From: Acuticoccus sediminis | GTDB taxonomy: Bacteria > Pseudomonadota > Alphaproteobacteria > Rhizobiales > Amorphaceae | Length of the DNA stretch: 64,000 nucleotides | Direction of reading: 5' to 3' | NCBI RefSeq assembly: GCF_003258595.1 | Contig: NZ_QHHQ01000001.1 | Location: 1,364,001 to 1,428,000 of the forward strand | Shown here: piece after piece, positions 8,133 through 17,509 of the stretch | Layout of the letters: the number at the start of each line of letters is the position of its first letter | How positions within the stretch are numbered: position 1 is the first letter of the stretch | The notes under the pieces: generated by a model | Databases searched by the model: none | What the model was told of the DNA's origin: nothing | The model's input: only the letters and a program-made list of their open reading frames with translations | Translations under genes and position numbers: made by a program

Positions 8133-9281
8133 GTGAGCATCCGATGGTTGGAGTGTCCCCGGTTGCGTCTCACCGATCTCCCCGCCGGCAGTGCCAGGGT
8201 GGTTCCCGGCACGCGTCCGATCTACATTCCCGGCCAGCGGCGCCCGCGGCGCCCGCTTCGTCCCGGACGTGCGCTCCTGAGGACAGGGCGCTGGACGGCT
8301 CGCATGTCGGCGCTCGCCGGGGTGCTGCTGGTGTCGATGGGGGCCGGCGTGGGCGAGCAGAGCGTCCTCGCCTCGCTGTCGGGCGGGCTGCCCTCATGGG
8401 CGCCGGCGCTGCAGGCCGCGGACCCGGGCGTCGCGCTGTCGCCGCACATGACCTTCCCGGACGGGACGGTTGCCGCGCTGCCGAGCCTCCTCAGCGACAT
8501 GCCGGCGGAGAAGGGGGACAGCCACATCGCTTCCAAGGCGCCGCTGGCGGCGACGGTCGCGCCGATAGACACCCTCCTCGCGGCCGCGAGCGCCGACACG
8601 CTGCCGCGGATGGCGTTCGTGAAGCCGCGCAAGGCCGAGACGGCGCCGCTGGCGAAGGGCAAGCCGCGGCCGTCCTCGCGCCTCGCCGAGGCGGCGCTCA
8701 CCTCCATGTACTCGGCCTACGCCCCGGAACGGGTGACCATCGAGACGCCGTTCGCGCTCCTCTTCCAGGACCCGAAAACCACGATCCCGACGCCCGGGCT
8801 GGCGCCGGGCCTGTCCGGCAACGGGCTCGACCACTGGTGGTCCGACCGGCCGCTGCCCAAGACGATCACCAGCGAGAAGTCCGTGAAGTGCCTTGCCGAG
8901 GCGATCTACTTCGAGGCGCGCGGCGAGACGGTCGCGGGGCAGGAGGCGGTGGCGCAGGTGGTGATCAACCGCGTCAAGAACCCGGCCTATCCCGACGACG
9001 TGTGCGCCGTCGTCTACCAGAACCGGCACTGGTACAACCGCTGCCAGTTCACCTTCGCCTGCGACCGGGTGAAGGACGTCGTGCGTGACCCCGAGGCCTG
9101 GGCGGTCGCCGAGGACATCGCCGGCCGCTACGCGCGCGGCGAGACCTGGCGGCCGGAAGTCGGCGCCGCGACGCACTACCATGCCGACAGCGTCAGCCCG
9201 AGCTGGGCCAACCTGATGCGGGCGGTGAAGACGATCGACCACCACACCTTCTACATGACCCTCGGCGGCGGCTGGACCTGA
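8133..9281 (+). CDS. SleB-family cell wall hydrolase
   Basis: 382 residues from a GTG start. It has a basic N-terminus, a probable membrane or signal segment (ALAGVLLVSMGAGVG, about 61-75), a low-complexity linker and a C-terminal hydrolase_2 (SleB) domain starting near residue 250. The domain is marked by CLAEAIYFEARGE, VVINRVKNP and the closing HTFYMTLGGGW. SleB-type enzymes are lytic transglycosylases or amidases; the Glu in IYFEARGE is the likely catalytic residue. In alphaproteobacteria such proteins are vegetative peptidoglycan hydrolases, not spore enzymes. An internal ATG at 8304, just before the hydrophobic segment, is an equally plausible start. Confidence 0.88.
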   Translation: MSIRWLECPRLRLTDLPAGSARVVPGTRPIYIPGQRRPRRPLRPGRALLRTGRWTARMSALAGVLLVSMGAGVGEQSVLASLSGGLPSWAPALQAADPGVALSPHMTFPDGTVAALPSLLSDMPAEKGDSHIASKAPLAATVAPIDTLLAAASADTLPRMAFVKPRKAETAPLAKGKPRPSSRLAEAALTSMYSAYAPERVTIETPFALLFQDPKTTIPTPGLAPGLSGNGLDHWWSDRPLPKTITSEKSVKCLAEAIYFEARGETVAGQEAVAQVVINRVKNPAYPDDVCAVVYQNRHWYNRCQFTFACDRVKDVVRDPEAWAVAEDIAGRYARGETWRPEVGAATHYHADSVSPSWANLMRAVKTIDHHTFYMTLGGGWT

Positions 9282-9525
9282 CGCCGCCGCGCGTCCCGCC
9301 GAAGCCGGACGCGCAGCCCCCCTGCCGGTGCCGCGAGGCCTGCCGGACGGCGAGGGCCGCGTGGCATTCATCCGGCCCGCCGGCGCGTAAAACGCGTGTC
9401 GCTACAGAGACTTTCAGTATTCGTTATGGACCCGCACACGAATTGTCATCGCGCCCGGGGACATGATTGCTTGCGCTAGCACATAATGGAGGCTATCTCG
9501 GCCGCTGATCACCGGAGGTTCAAGG

Positions 9526-10743
9526 ATGTCCCGATTCTCACTCCCGCTCGTCCTGGCCTGTGGCTCCGGTATTGCCATGATTTCACTGGGCGAGCGGTCG
9601 GCCTTCGGTCTCTTCCAGACGGACATCGTCGCCGCGCGCGAATGGGGACGTGAGACGTTCGCCTTCGCCTTCGCGCTGCAGAACCTCCTGTGGGGCATCG
9701 GCCAGCCGATCGCCGGCGCGCTGGCGGACCGCTACGGCACGCTGCGGGTCCTCGCGGCGGGCGGCGTCATGTACGCCGCCGCGCTCGCCGGGACCGTCTA
9801 CATGGAATCGGCCGTCGCGGTCACGATCATGTTCGGCGTGCTGCTGGGCCTTGCGATGTCGGCCTGCTCGTTCACGCTGGTGATCTCCGCCTTCGGGCGC
9901 ATCGTCTCGCCGGCGCAGCGTTCGCTCGCCTTCGGCGTCGGCACCGCGGCGGGCTCGCTCGGCATGTTCCTGTTTGGCCCGCTGGCGGCGGTGCTCCTCA
10001 ACTCAGTCGGGTGGGAGACCGGCCTCCTGGTGTTCGCGTCGATCGCGCTGCTGGTCGTGGTGTTCGCGATCCCGCTTCAGGGCAAGCCGGTGCCGGACAC
10101 GACGGGGCCGCAGCAGTCGCTCGGCGCCGCGCTGTCCGAGGCGCTGTCCTACCGCAGCTACGTGCTGCTGGTGTTCGGCTTCTTCGTCTGCGGCTTCCAC
10201 GTTGCCTTCATCATCGCGCACATGCCGTCGTACCTGATCGACCTCGGCATGGGCCCGGCGATCGGCGGCACCGCGATCGCACTCATCGGCCTCTTCAATG
10301 TCATCGGCTCGCTGGCGGCGGGCGCCATCGGGCAGCGCTACTCGAAGTCCTACTCGCTGGCGGTGCTCTACTTCCTGCGCTCGGTCGCCATCCTCGTGTT
10401 CGTGATGGTCCCGGTGACCGGGATGAGCGTCATCGTCTTCTCGTCGGTGATGGGCCTTCTGTGGCTCTCGACGGTGCCGCTGACGTCGGGTCTCGTGGCG
10501 GTGATGTTCGGGCCGCGCTACATGGCGACCCTCTTCGGGGTGGTGTTCCTGTCGCACCAGGTCGGATCGTTCCTGGGGGTGTGGCTCGGCGGCCTGATCT
10601 ACGCCGAGACGGGCTCTTACGACCTCCTCTGGTACATCGGCATCGCCCTCGGCCTCTTCGCCGCGGTGGTCCACATCCCGATCCGCGACGCGCCGGGACC
10701 GCGCCTCTCCGCCGCCTCCGCGACTGCGGCGGCCGCGGCCTGA
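9526..10743 (+). CDS. MFS transporter, monocarboxylate/OFA-like
   Basis: 405 residues with 12 predicted membrane helices. The N-terminal GERSAFGLF in helix 1 and ALADRYG in the loop 2-3 are typical of MFS carriers of the monocarboxylate and oxalate/formate-antiporter-like groups. A GGAGG ribosome site lies 8 bases before the ATG. It stands alone with a convergent thioesterase gene behind a shared hairpin. The substrate cannot be told from sequence; an organic acid is the best guess. Confidence 0.88.
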   Translation: MSRFSLPLVLACGSGIAMISLGERSAFGLFQTDIVAAREWGRETFAFAFALQNLLWGIGQPIAGALADRYGTLRVLAAGGVMYAAALAGTVYMESAVAVTIMFGVLLGLAMSACSFTLVISAFGRIVSPAQRSLAFGVGTAAGSLGMFLFGPLAAVLLNSVGWETGLLVFASIALLVVVFAIPLQGKPVPDTTGPQQSLGAALSEALSYRSYVLLVFGFFVCGFHVAFIIAHMPSYLIDLGMGPAIGGTAIALIGLFNVIGSLAAGAIGQRYSKSYSLAVLYFLRSVAILVFVMVPVTGMSVIVFSSVMGLLWLSTVPLTSGLVAVMFGPRYMATLFGVVFLSHQVGSFLGVWLGGLIYAETGSYDLLWYIGIALGLFAAVVHIPIRDAPGPRLSAASATAAAAA

Positions 10744-10770
10744 AGCCTTCCGCCCACCGCCATCCGATAA

Positions 10771-10805
10771 GCCGCCGGGCAGCCTAGAGGGCGCTGCCCG
10801 GCGGC
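10771..10805. terminator. Bidirectional hairpin between MFS and thioesterase genes
   Basis: GCCGCCGGGCAGC and GCTGCCCGGCGGC form a perfect 13-bp stem with a 9-base loop. The right arm is part of the last codons of the thioesterase gene. The position between two convergent genes supports a shared terminator. Confidence 0.75.
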
Positions 10806-11248
10806 ATGATCATGCAGGTCGACGTGCCGTGCGCGTAGACCTTTCCGTCGTCGTCGGCGAGCGTCGCCTCGGTCACGGCGACGCGCCGGCCGCGGGTGAC
10901 CATCCGTCCCGTCGCCGTCAGGGCGCGGCCGTCGGGGCGAATCGCGCGGGTGAGGTTCACCTTCAGTTCCAGCGTCGTGAAGAGCTCGCCCGGGGCGAGA
11001 GTGACGTGGGTGGCGCAGCCGAGCGCCGAATCGAGGATCGCCGAGGCCCATCCGCCGTGGACCGTGCCGAGCGGATTCATGAATTGATCGGTCGGGGTTC
11101 CGCGGAAGACCACGCGCTCGAGATCGGCGCTCACCAGCTCGAAATTCAACGTCTTCCCCATGGTTGGCATCCGATTTGGATCCGCAATCAGGGTGCGAAG
11201 CTGCTCCAGGCCGCTGGGGCCATTGTGCGCTCGGGGCTGGTCTTGCAT
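10784..11248 (-). CDS. PaaI-family hotdog thioesterase
   Basis: 154 residues, a single hotdog domain. The active-site segment GTVHGGWASAILDSALG (about residues 61-77) holds the HGG turn and the acidic residue of the PaaI/YdiI group, which hydrolyse acyl- or aryl-CoA thioesters. The ATG at 11248 was chosen because upstream codons in the frame run into the promoter of the divergent marR gene and look non-coding. The 49-bp divergent gap to marR suggests that the MarR protein controls this gene. Confidence 0.9.
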   Translation of the reverse strand: MQDQPRAHNGPSGLEQLRTLIADPNRMPTMGKTLNFELVSADLERVVFRGTPTDQFMNPLGTVHGGWASAILDSALGCATHVTLAPGELFTTLELKVNLTRAIRPDGRALTATGRMVTRGRRVAVTEATLADDDGKVYAHGTSTCMIMPPGSAL

Positions 11249-11297
11249 CCTATGTCCTCTTGTCGCCGACGGCCCAGCGGACGAATATAAGGGTCTG

Positions 11298-11816
11298 ATG
11301 ACTGATAAGCCGATCGAAATCGCATTGGAGGGGGCCAAGATGGCACCGGGCGTGAAATCGCTCCCGTGCACGTGCCTCCGTCTGCGCCGCATTGCCCGTC
11401 AGATCACCTCGATCTACGACGGTGCCCTGGCGGAGAATGGCGTCTCGATCGTGACCTACGCCGTTTTGTCGGCGCTGAGCCGCGAGGAGCCGCTCACCCT
11501 GTCCGCTCTTGCCGAGCGCGTGGGAACCGACCGTACGACGTTGTCGCGCACGGTCGAACGCATGCGCCAGGCCGAACTGGTGGCCGCCTCCCCGGGCGAC
11601 GACCGCCGCGAACGCCGCCTCAGCCTGACGGAGCATGGCCGCGAAACGGCCGCCGCTGCGCGAAGATCCTGGCGGGAGACGGAGGAGATGCTGGTCGAAC
11701 GCTACGGCGCCGAGCGCCTTGCGACGCTGCACCAGCTCCTCGCTGATCTCGAGCGGGCGGCCGAGACCGAGGAGGATACGCCCTGCCGAAGTGAGCCGCC
11801 GCTCGCCGGCTGCTGA
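11298..11816 (+). CDS. MarR-family transcriptional regulator
   Basis: 172 residues. The winged helix-turn-helix is clear: LTLSALAERVGTDRTTLSRT followed by VERMRQAELV and the wing region GDDRRERRLSLTEHG. N-terminal Cys residues in SLPCTCLRLRR could allow redox sensing, as in OhrR-like proteins, but this is inference. ATG 11298 has AAGGG upstream; an internal ATG at 11341 (MAPGVKSLPC) is possible. Divergent from the thioesterase gene, its likely target. Confidence 0.9.
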   Translation: MTDKPIEIALEGAKMAPGVKSLPCTCLRLRRIARQITSIYDGALAENGVSIVTYAVLSALSREEPLTLSALAERVGTDRTTLSRTVERMRQAELVAASPGDDRRERRLSLTEHGRETAAAARRSWRETEEMLVERYGAERLATLHQLLADLERAAETEEDTPCRSEPPLAGC

Positions 11817-11948
11817 GGTCGGGGACGCCACCGACATCAACGCACCCTGAGGTCGACCGGGTGCGGAGGGGATGCTCGGCCGTTGCAAGCGCTGGCACGC
11901 ATTCCCGCACCGGTTGACGTCGAGCGGGGCGCGTCGCTGCCGCCGGCC

Positions 11949-12605
11949 TCAGGCGCTTTCCCCGAGCCTCGTCTCGAGGTCGGCGAAGCGGGTGAGGTAT
12001 TCCGTCTCGGCCTTGCGGGTGGGCCAGGCGACGAGAAATTCCGCCACGGCCTCTGCGCTGACGGAGGGCGCGCCGAAGAAGCGCTGTGCTTCCTCCGGCG
12101 CGAACCCCGCGAGGGAGACCGCCTCGTGGTAGGCGGCCATGGTGTCGGCCGTCTTGATGAGGCGCTTGCAGCGGCCGCCGCTGTCGTAGGGGATCGCGAA
12201 GCGCAGGTGCACCGCGTGCTCCAGCCGCGCCTCCACCGTCTTGTACGCCTCGCCGATCACCGCCTTGAAGGGCGAGATCATGTCGCCGATGACGTACTCC
12301 GGCGCGTCGTGCAGCAGCGCGGCGAGTTGGTCGGCCGGGCTCGGCTCGGCGATCATGCCGAGGATGCGGTCCACCAGGAGCGAATGCTGCGCCACCGAGT
12401 AGGGGTGCTCGCCGACGGTCTGCCCGTTCCAGCGGGCGACGCGGGCGAGGCCGTGCGCGATGTCGCGGATCTCGATGTCGAGCGGGGAGGGGTCGAGCAG
12501 GTTGAGGCGCCGGCCCGAGAGCATCCGCTGCCAGGCGCGCGGCTGCGGCCTGGTCTGTGCCCTCGGCTTCGCCGCCTTCGCCTTGGTCCGGGCGGTGCCG
12601 CTCAA
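11949..12605 (-). CDS. HD-domain phosphohydrolase (YfbR-like)
   Basis: 218 residues with an HD domain: the metal ligands show in VAQHSLLVDR (near residue 73) and LLHDAPEYVIGDM (near 97), and a distal Asp in IKTADTMAAY (near 152). This is the YfbR-type 5'-deoxynucleotidase-like group of HD hydrolases, often acting on nucleotides. A Lys/Arg-rich, probably disordered N-terminus precedes the domain. The ATG overlaps the ygfZ stop by 4 bases (ATGA), so the two are co-translated. Confidence 0.87.
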   Translation of the reverse strand: MSGTARTKAKAAKPRAQTRPQPRAWQRMLSGRRLNLLDPSPLDIEIRDIAHGLARVARWNGQTVGEHPYSVAQHSLLVDRILGMIAEPSPADQLAALLHDAPEYVIGDMISPFKAVIGEAYKTVEARLEHAVHLRFAIPYDSGGRCKRLIKTADTMAAYHEAVSLAGFAPEEAQRFFGAPSVSAEAVAEFLVAWPTRKAETEYLTRFADLETRLGESA

Positions 12606-13396
12606 GCGCCCGCCCCTTCGTTCGCCTCCTCGCTGGCCAGCGAGAACGGGGCGCCGGGCGGCACGGTCAGGCGGACCGGCACGTCGCCGGCCTTGAGCTC
12701 GTCCTTGACCCGGTCGATCCGCACGATGGCGAGCCCGCCGGTCCCGACAACGGTGCCGAGGCGGCCGATGGCCCGGCCCCCGGCGGTGATCTCGGCGCCG
12801 GTCGCGGGGAGCGGCGCGTCGGCGGCGACGATGACGGTGCGCCGTCGGGCCGTGCCGCGGTGGCGCATGCGCGAGACGACCTCCTGGCCGACGAAGCAGC
12901 CCTTTTTGAAGTCCACCCCGCCGGTGAGGTCCATGTTGGCGTCGTGGGGGAAGGTGTCGCCGAGGATGAAGTCGATCACGGCGTCCGGCACGCCCGCCTC
13001 GATGCGCGCGGCATGGTAGGCGTCGGCGGCCGCCTCCTCGCCGGTGCCGATGCTGCGGCCGCCGATGCCGGGGGCGCGCGGATCGTCCGGCCCCTCGCCG
13101 AGGATGACGCCGGCGTCGGTCTCCTCGAACGTGATCGCGGCGCGCAGCTTGTACATGTTCAGCCGGCGCAGGATGTCGGCGAGCGCGCTGGTCGGCAGGT
13201 CGAGGAAGAGGTGGTCGTCGCGGGTATGCACGAAGAGGTCGGTGAGCACCTTGCCTTGCGGCGTCAGCAGCGCCCCGTAGGCGAGCGCGCCCGGCGCCAG
13301 ACCCTCGGTCGCGCAGGTCACGAGCCCGTCGAGGAAGGTGAGCCGGTCGCCGCCCGAAACTTTGACGACGCTTCGATCATTCAGGTGGATGGCCAC
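12602..13396 (-). CDS. ygfZ: YgfZ/CAF17 folate-binding protein for Fe-S assembly
   Basis: 264 residues, related to the T-protein of the glycine cleavage system (GcvT fold). The family signature KKGCFVGQEVVSRMRHRG is present near residues 163-180; its Cys is the conserved functional residue. YgfZ uses tetrahydrofolate in making or repairing Fe-S clusters of enzymes such as MiaB. It lies upstream of the HD-domain gene with a 4-base overlap. Confidence 0.92.
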   Translation of the reverse strand: MAIHLNDRSVVKVSGGDRLTFLDGLVTCATEGLAPGALAYGALLTPQGKVLTDLFVHTRDDHLFLDLPTSALADILRRLNMYKLRAAITFEETDAGVILGEGPDDPRAPGIGGRSIGTGEEAAADAYHAARIEAGVPDAVIDFILGDTFPHDANMDLTGGVDFKKGCFVGQEVVSRMRHRGTARRRTVIVAADAPLPATGAEITAGGRAIGRLGTVVGTGGLAIVRIDRVKDELKAGDVPVRLTVPPGAPFSLASEEANEGAGA

Positions 13397-13405
13397 GTTT
13401 GCCTC

Positions 13406-14176
13406 TCACTCCACGTCGCCTGCCGTGAAGTACCGCAGGCGGCCGGTCTTGGTGATTCCGACGCGGAAGAATGTGTATCGACCTTGGCGTTCCATTTCCT
13501 CGACGTCGATTGCGGTCAATATACGATAAAGTTCAACGAAATGGGGCGGCTTGAGTTCTTCAAGGGGCACTTCGGCAAAATAAGGCCACACGTAGGTTCC
13601 GTCACCTTCGATAAACACGTGGCCGGTTTCGAGGATTTCGGTAAGGATGGCGAGAATTTCGCGGCCCTCGGGGTCGCCTGACTGGGTCTTGAGAAAGTCC
13701 ACGGGATCGTCCACGGGCACCGTCGACGATACGACCGGGGGAAGGTCCTGCCCGGAGAAGATCGGACGCAGCGCTTCCACGTCGCCGGTGCGTGCGGCGT
13801 CCAGCAGCGCGGTGCGGGTTCTGGCGACTTCGGGCGGCAGAGTCTCGTCGCCCCAGACGACGTCGCCGATGCTGGCGCGGCCTTCCGGTGGCACGGGGAT
13901 TGCTTCCTGCTCGACCGAATGCGGGTCCTCCTCGATACCTTCCTCGACAGCCTCGGGTTTGTTGACCGTCGGCTTCAGCCGATCCGGCAGAGCGGACTTC
14001 GCTCCGGTCGTCGGCCGCATGGGACCGATCGTCGCGTGGAGCTCGAGTTGTTCGGGAGCTTCTGGAGCTTCGGCCACGGGCGCATACGCAAACGCGAAAG
14101 CGGTACCGATCGCAGGACAGACGAGGATCGCGGTTGCCACGGGCCGGGCGAGCCGACCGAACGCGCGTCGAGGCAT
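13406..14176 (-). CDS. Conserved alphaproteobacterial exported protein, unknown function
   Basis: 256 residues from the ATG at 14176, which begins a signal-like sequence (MPRRAFGRLARPVATAIL, then a hydrophobic run ending FAFAYA). The middle, about residues 33-110, is Pro/Glu-rich and probably disordered. The C-terminal 140 residues form the conserved part: DAARTGDVEALRPIF, then TQSGDPEGREILAILTE, YVWPYFAEVPLEELKPP and a closing FFRVGITKTGRLRYFTAGD. I recognise this as a conserved hypothetical of Hyphomicrobiales with no known role. It lies 9 bases upstream of ygfZ on the same strand. Confidence 0.8.
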   Translation of the reverse strand: MPRRAFGRLARPVATAILVCPAIGTAFAFAYAPVAEAPEAPEQLELHATIGPMRPTTGAKSALPDRLKPTVNKPEAVEEGIEEDPHSVEQEAIPVPPEGRASIGDVVWGDETLPPEVARTRTALLDAARTGDVEALRPIFSGQDLPPVVSSTVPVDDPVDFLKTQSGDPEGREILAILTEILETGHVFIEGDGTYVWPYFAEVPLEELKPPHFVELYRILTAIDVEEMERQGRYTFFRVGITKTGRLRYFTAGDVE

Positions 14177-14277
14177 ATGCCATCCGCTCCTTTCATCAGC
14201 GGGTCGACCATCACACGGCTTCGACCCATTTGCACCCTTCATGAGACAAGGACTCACGTCTTGACGGGCCGATCGGT

Positions 14278-14928
14278 TTGACCCCTCTCGCCTTCATTGC
14301 GCTCGGCATCCTCGGGGGTGTGTTCGTGACGGCTCCCGTCGGACCCGTCAACGTCATGATAATGCAGCGTGCCTTTCGCTACGGTTTCCCGATCGGCCTG
14401 GCGGCCGGCGTGGGCGCCTCGCTCGCCGACCTCCTGTTCGCGACGGCGGCCGTCTTTGGCGTATCGACTGTGTCGGCCTTCGTCGAGGGGCATTCGCGGA
14501 TCATCCAGCTCGTCGGGGGGATCCTCGTCGTCCTCTTCGGGGCCCGCATCCTGTGGCGCCAGCCCGGATTCGGGCAGCCGCTGCCGATGGAGGCCAAGCA
14601 GAAGGGCGCCGTCGGAACCGCACTCACGACCTTCTTCCTCACCTTGTGGAATCCCGCGACCATCTTCGGCTTTTTGGCCTATTTCGGGGCGCTCGGCGAG
14701 TGGGGGCCGGACCAGGGCGACATCATTGGAACGGCTCAGCTTTTGCTGGGCGTGGCGATGGGGACGATCGGCTGGTGGTGCGGCCTTGCCGCGCTGGTGA
14801 CACGCTTGCGGCTGCACCTCAACGAGTCCACCCTCAACAAGGTCAACGTCGTCGCCGGTGCGCTGCTCGTCGGCTTCGGCGCGCTGATCCTGGGCCGCTT
14901 GTCGGTGACGTACTTCAACGTCATCTGA
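14278..14928 (+). CDS. LysE-family translocator
   Basis: 216 residues with about six membrane helices. The LysE/RhtB signature is near the N-terminus: TAPVGPVNVMIMQRAFRYG, followed by LAAGVGASLADLLF. The family exports amino acids or related small molecules. The start is a TTG with a weak ribosome site; no ATG or other good start fits the first helix. Divergent from the unknown exported protein gene and followed after 43 bases by the SRAP gene on the same strand. Confidence 0.87.
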   Translation: MTPLAFIALGILGGVFVTAPVGPVNVMIMQRAFRYGFPIGLAAGVGASLADLLFATAAVFGVSTVSAFVEGHSRIIQLVGGILVVLFGARILWRQPGFGQPLPMEAKQKGAVGTALTTFFLTLWNPATIFGFLAYFGALGEWGPDQGDIIGTAQLLLGVAMGTIGWWCGLAALVTRLRLHLNESTLNKVNVVAGALLVGFGALILGRLSVTYFNVI

Positions 14929-14971
14929 CCGGTGGGGCCGGGCGGACCGGCCGCGAGCACGGAGGCCGCTC

Positions 14972-15718
14972 ATGTGCGGGCGCTACAATTTGACACTCCC
15001 GGTCGAGGCCGTGCGCCAGCTCTTCGCCGTGGTCAACGAGGTCGAGCCCTTCCCGCCGCGATACAACATCGCGCCGACGCAGCCTGTGCACGTGGTGCGC
15101 CACGGTCCGCACGGCCGCGAGCTGGTGCTGATGAAATGGGGCTTCATGCCGTCCTGGGTGAAGGACCCCGCGAAGTTTCCGCTCCTCATCAACGCCCGGT
15201 CCGAGACGGCGGCGGAGAAGCCCGCCTTCCGCAACGCCATGCGCCGGCGCCGCGTGCTGCTCCCGGCGACCGGCTACTACGAATGGAAGCGCGAGGGGAA
15301 CCGCAAGGTGCCGTTCGTCTTCGAGGCAGGCCATCCGATCGCGCTCGCCGGCATCTACGAAACCTGGCACGGGCCGAACGGGGAGGAGGTCGACACCGTC
15401 GCGGTCCTCACCGGCGAGGCGCTGGGCGTCGCGGCGGACTATCACGACCGGATGCCGCTCACCGTTCCGCCCGCCGATTTCGCCGAATGGCTGGACCCGG
15501 CCAACGACGACGCCGCCAAGGCTCTCGTCTGGACCGACCGGGACGACTACACGGCCCATCCGGTCTCCACGCTCCTCAGCAACGCCCGAAACGAGGGGGC
15601 GGGACTGATGACGCCCGATCCGGAGGGCCCGCCCGAGCCGCGCGCCGCGCGGCGCCGCCAGACGGAGCCGCCGCCTGCGGAGGCCGAGCCGGAGGAGGTG
15701 CAGCCGCGGCTCCTGTGA
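14972..15718 (+). CDS. SRAP / YedK-HMCES family abasic-site protein
   Basis: 248 residues. SRAP proteins form a covalent thiazolidine link to abasic sites in single-stranded DNA and shield them. All known catalytic residues are present: Cys2 (exposed after removal of Met1, MCGRYN), Asn74 and Arg76 in LLINARSET, Glu104 in TGYYEW and His158 in ADYHDRMPL. The C-terminal 40 residues are Pro/Glu/Arg-rich and probably disordered. No SOS box could be identified upstream with confidence. Confidence 0.93.
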   Translation: MCGRYNLTLPVEAVRQLFAVVNEVEPFPPRYNIAPTQPVHVVRHGPHGRELVLMKWGFMPSWVKDPAKFPLLINARSETAAEKPAFRNAMRRRRVLLPATGYYEWKREGNRKVPFVFEAGHPIALAGIYETWHGPNGEEVDTVAVLTGEALGVAADYHDRMPLTVPPADFAEWLDPANDDAAKALVWTDRDDYTAHPVSTLLSNARNEGAGLMTPDPEGPPEPRAARRRQTEPPPAEAEPEEVQPRLL

Positions 15719-15804
15719 CCCCGCGCCTCCCGTGAGGCGATCCCGTCGGGGACCCCCTCAGTGGCCGGGACGCGCGGCGCCCGGCGGTCCGGCTTCAGGC
15801 GCCG

Positions 15805-16716
15805 TCAGCGCAGGTTCTCGTTGAAGAAGGCGATGGTGCGGTCCTCGGCGAGCTTGGCCGCCTCGGCGTCGTAGCGGGGCGTCGTGTCGTTGTGGAAACC
15901 GTGGTTGACGCCCTCGTACATCTGCATCGTGTAGTTGACCCCGGCGGCATCGAGCGCGTCCTTGTAGGCGGGCCAGCCGGCGTTGATGCGCTCGTCCAGC
16001 GAGGCGTACTGGATGAGGAGGGGCGCCTTGATGTCCGCCACCTGCTCGGGCGCGGGCTGCCGGCCGTAGAACGGGACGCCCGCCGCGAGCTCAGGGTAGG
16101 CGACCGCGATCGCGTTGACCACGCCGCCGCCGTAGCAGAAGCCCACCGCGCCGACCTTGCTCGTGTCGTCCCGCCCGTCGAGGTACTCGAACGCGGCGAA
16201 GAAGTCGTTCATCAGCTTGGTGGTGTCGAGCTCGGCCTGCATCGCCCGGCCCTCGTCGTCGGTGCCCGGATAGCCGCCCTTCGGCGTCAGCCCGTCCGGC
16301 GCGAGCGCCAGGAAGCCGGCCCGCCCGAGGCGCCGCGCGACGTCCTTGATGTACGGGTTGAGGCCTCGGTTCTCGTGGATCACCAGGACCGCGGGCCCGG
16401 GCGCCTCGAAGTCGACCGGGGTGACGAGGTAGGCCTTGATCTCGCCGTGTCCGTTGGGGGACTGGTAGGTCACCCACTCGGTCTTGATCCACGGATCGTC
16501 CTCGGCGACCTGCTGGGCGAGGGCGTAGTCGGGCGAGAGCTGCCGCAGCAGCATCGCCGCGGTCACGCCGCCGACGGCATACTTGGCAGCGCGGTCGAGG
16601 AACTCCCGCTTCGTGAGCTTGCCGTGGGCGTAGTAGTCGTAAAGGTCCAGCAGCTCTTGCGGGAAGTCCTTGGCTGTCTTGCGTGCGGTCTGGCCGGCGG
16701 GGGCTTTGGCTTGCAT
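15805..16716 (-). CDS. Dienelactone hydrolase family protein
   Basis: 303 residues, alpha/beta hydrolase. A dienelactone-hydrolase triad is visible: Cys194 in GFCYGGG, Asp241 in ASLDERI and His272 in NHGFHND, with Glu115 in HENRG. The N-terminus (residues 1-65) contains a hydrophobic run ([10 protein letters not shown]) after [11 protein letters not shown], resembling the long leader found on exported relatives, although the two Arg are not adjacent as in a Tat signal. The substrate is unknown; no chlorocatechol genes lie nearby. Confidence 0.9.
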   Translation of the reverse strand: MQAKAPAGQTARKTAKDFPQELLDLYDYYAHGKLTKREFLDRAAKYAVGGVTAAMLLRQLSPDYALAQQVAEDDPWIKTEWVTYQSPNGHGEIKAYLVTPVDFEAPGPAVLVIHENRGLNPYIKDVARRLGRAGFLALAPDGLTPKGGYPGTDDEGRAMQAELDTTKLMNDFFAAFEYLDGRDDTSKVGAVGFCYGGGVVNAIAVAYPELAAGVPFYGRQPAPEQVADIKAPLLIQYASLDERINAGWPAYKDALDAAGVNYTMQMYEGVNHGFHNDTTPRYDAEAAKLAEDRTIAFFNENLR

Positions 16717-16817
16717 CGTGGCTTCTCCTCGTTTGCGCGAAAAGTTGCCTAACGGTGCAGCTTATGGCTACCGCACAAATCGCCGCGTCACGCTGTCATG
16801 AGCGCGGCTTCGGCCGC

Positions 16818-17429
16818 CTAGACGGCCAGCCCCGCGGCCTTGAGGTCCGCCCGCATCTGCTCGGGCGAGGTGAAGAGGTGGGCCTGCCAGCCGGCGCCAT
16901 TCGCCGCCTCCACGTTGGGGGCGGAATCGTCGAAGAAGATCGTCGCCGCCGGATCGAGGCCGAAGCGCTCGGCATGAAGGTCGAAGATCGCACGGTCGGG
17001 CTTGATGAGACCCACCTCGGCGGACACCGTCACGCCGCGCGGGCGGGTCAGGACGGGAAAGCGCTGCAACGCGATCTCGAACGTGTCGGCGGCGAAGTTG
17101 GTGAGCATCGTGACGTCGTGCCCGGCGTCGATCAGCGCCTCCATCATCGCCGGTGTTTCCGGCAGGAGGCCGGGCACCATCTCGCTCCAGCGCTCGCGGA
17201 AGGCGCGGATGAGGGGAGCCTCGTCCGGATACTGCTCGATGAGGGCGGCCTCCGCCTCGGCCCAGGGCCGTCCCCGGTCCTGCTCGACGTTCCACGCTGA
17301 CGTCGTGACGTTGTCGAGGAACCAGCGGCGCCGATCCGCGTCCGGAATGAGGGTGCGGTACGGTATTTCGGGGTCCCAGACCACGAGAACGCGGCCGATG
17401 TCGAAGACGATGTGACGGACGTCGGTCAT
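16818..17429 (-). CDS. HAD-superfamily hydrolase, YihX-like
   Basis: 203 residues. HAD motifs in order: [11 protein letters not shown] (nucleophile Asp10; the usual second Asp is Gly, as in the FDLGNV-type HADs), MLTNFA (motif II Thr), KPDRAIFD (motif III Lys) and [12 protein letters not shown] (motif IV). Such proteins dephosphorylate small sugar phosphates or dehalogenate short acids; the substrate cannot be told. Its start lies close to the FNR-like box at 17444-17457 and the divergent cytochrome gene. Confidence 0.88.
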   Translation of the reverse strand: MTDVRHIVFDIGRVLVVWDPEIPYRTLIPDADRRRWFLDNVTTSAWNVEQDRGRPWAEAEAALIEQYPDEAPLIRAFRERWSEMVPGLLPETPAMMEALIDAGHDVTMLTNFAADTFEIALQRFPVLTRPRGVTVSAEVGLIKPDRAIFDLHAERFGLDPAATIFFDDSAPNVEAANGAGWQAHLFTSPEQMRADLKAAGLAV

Positions 17430-17443
17430 TCCCCACCATTGCG

Positions 17444-17457
17444 CTGATGTGAATCAA
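17444..17457 (+). promoter_or_regulatory. FNR/FixK-like box upstream of cytochrome c gene
   Basis: CTGATGTGAATCAA matches the FNR/FixK consensus TTGAT-4-ATCAA at 9 of 10 defined positions. It is centred about 60 bases before the cytochrome c start and about 20 bases upstream of the divergent HAD gene start. This suggests oxygen-responsive control of the cytochrome gene. Confidence 0.5.
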
Positions 17458-17509
17458 GGAGATCGAGGCGCAGCCATGCCACCCTCACGCGCAAAACGGG
17501 AGTGGTCCG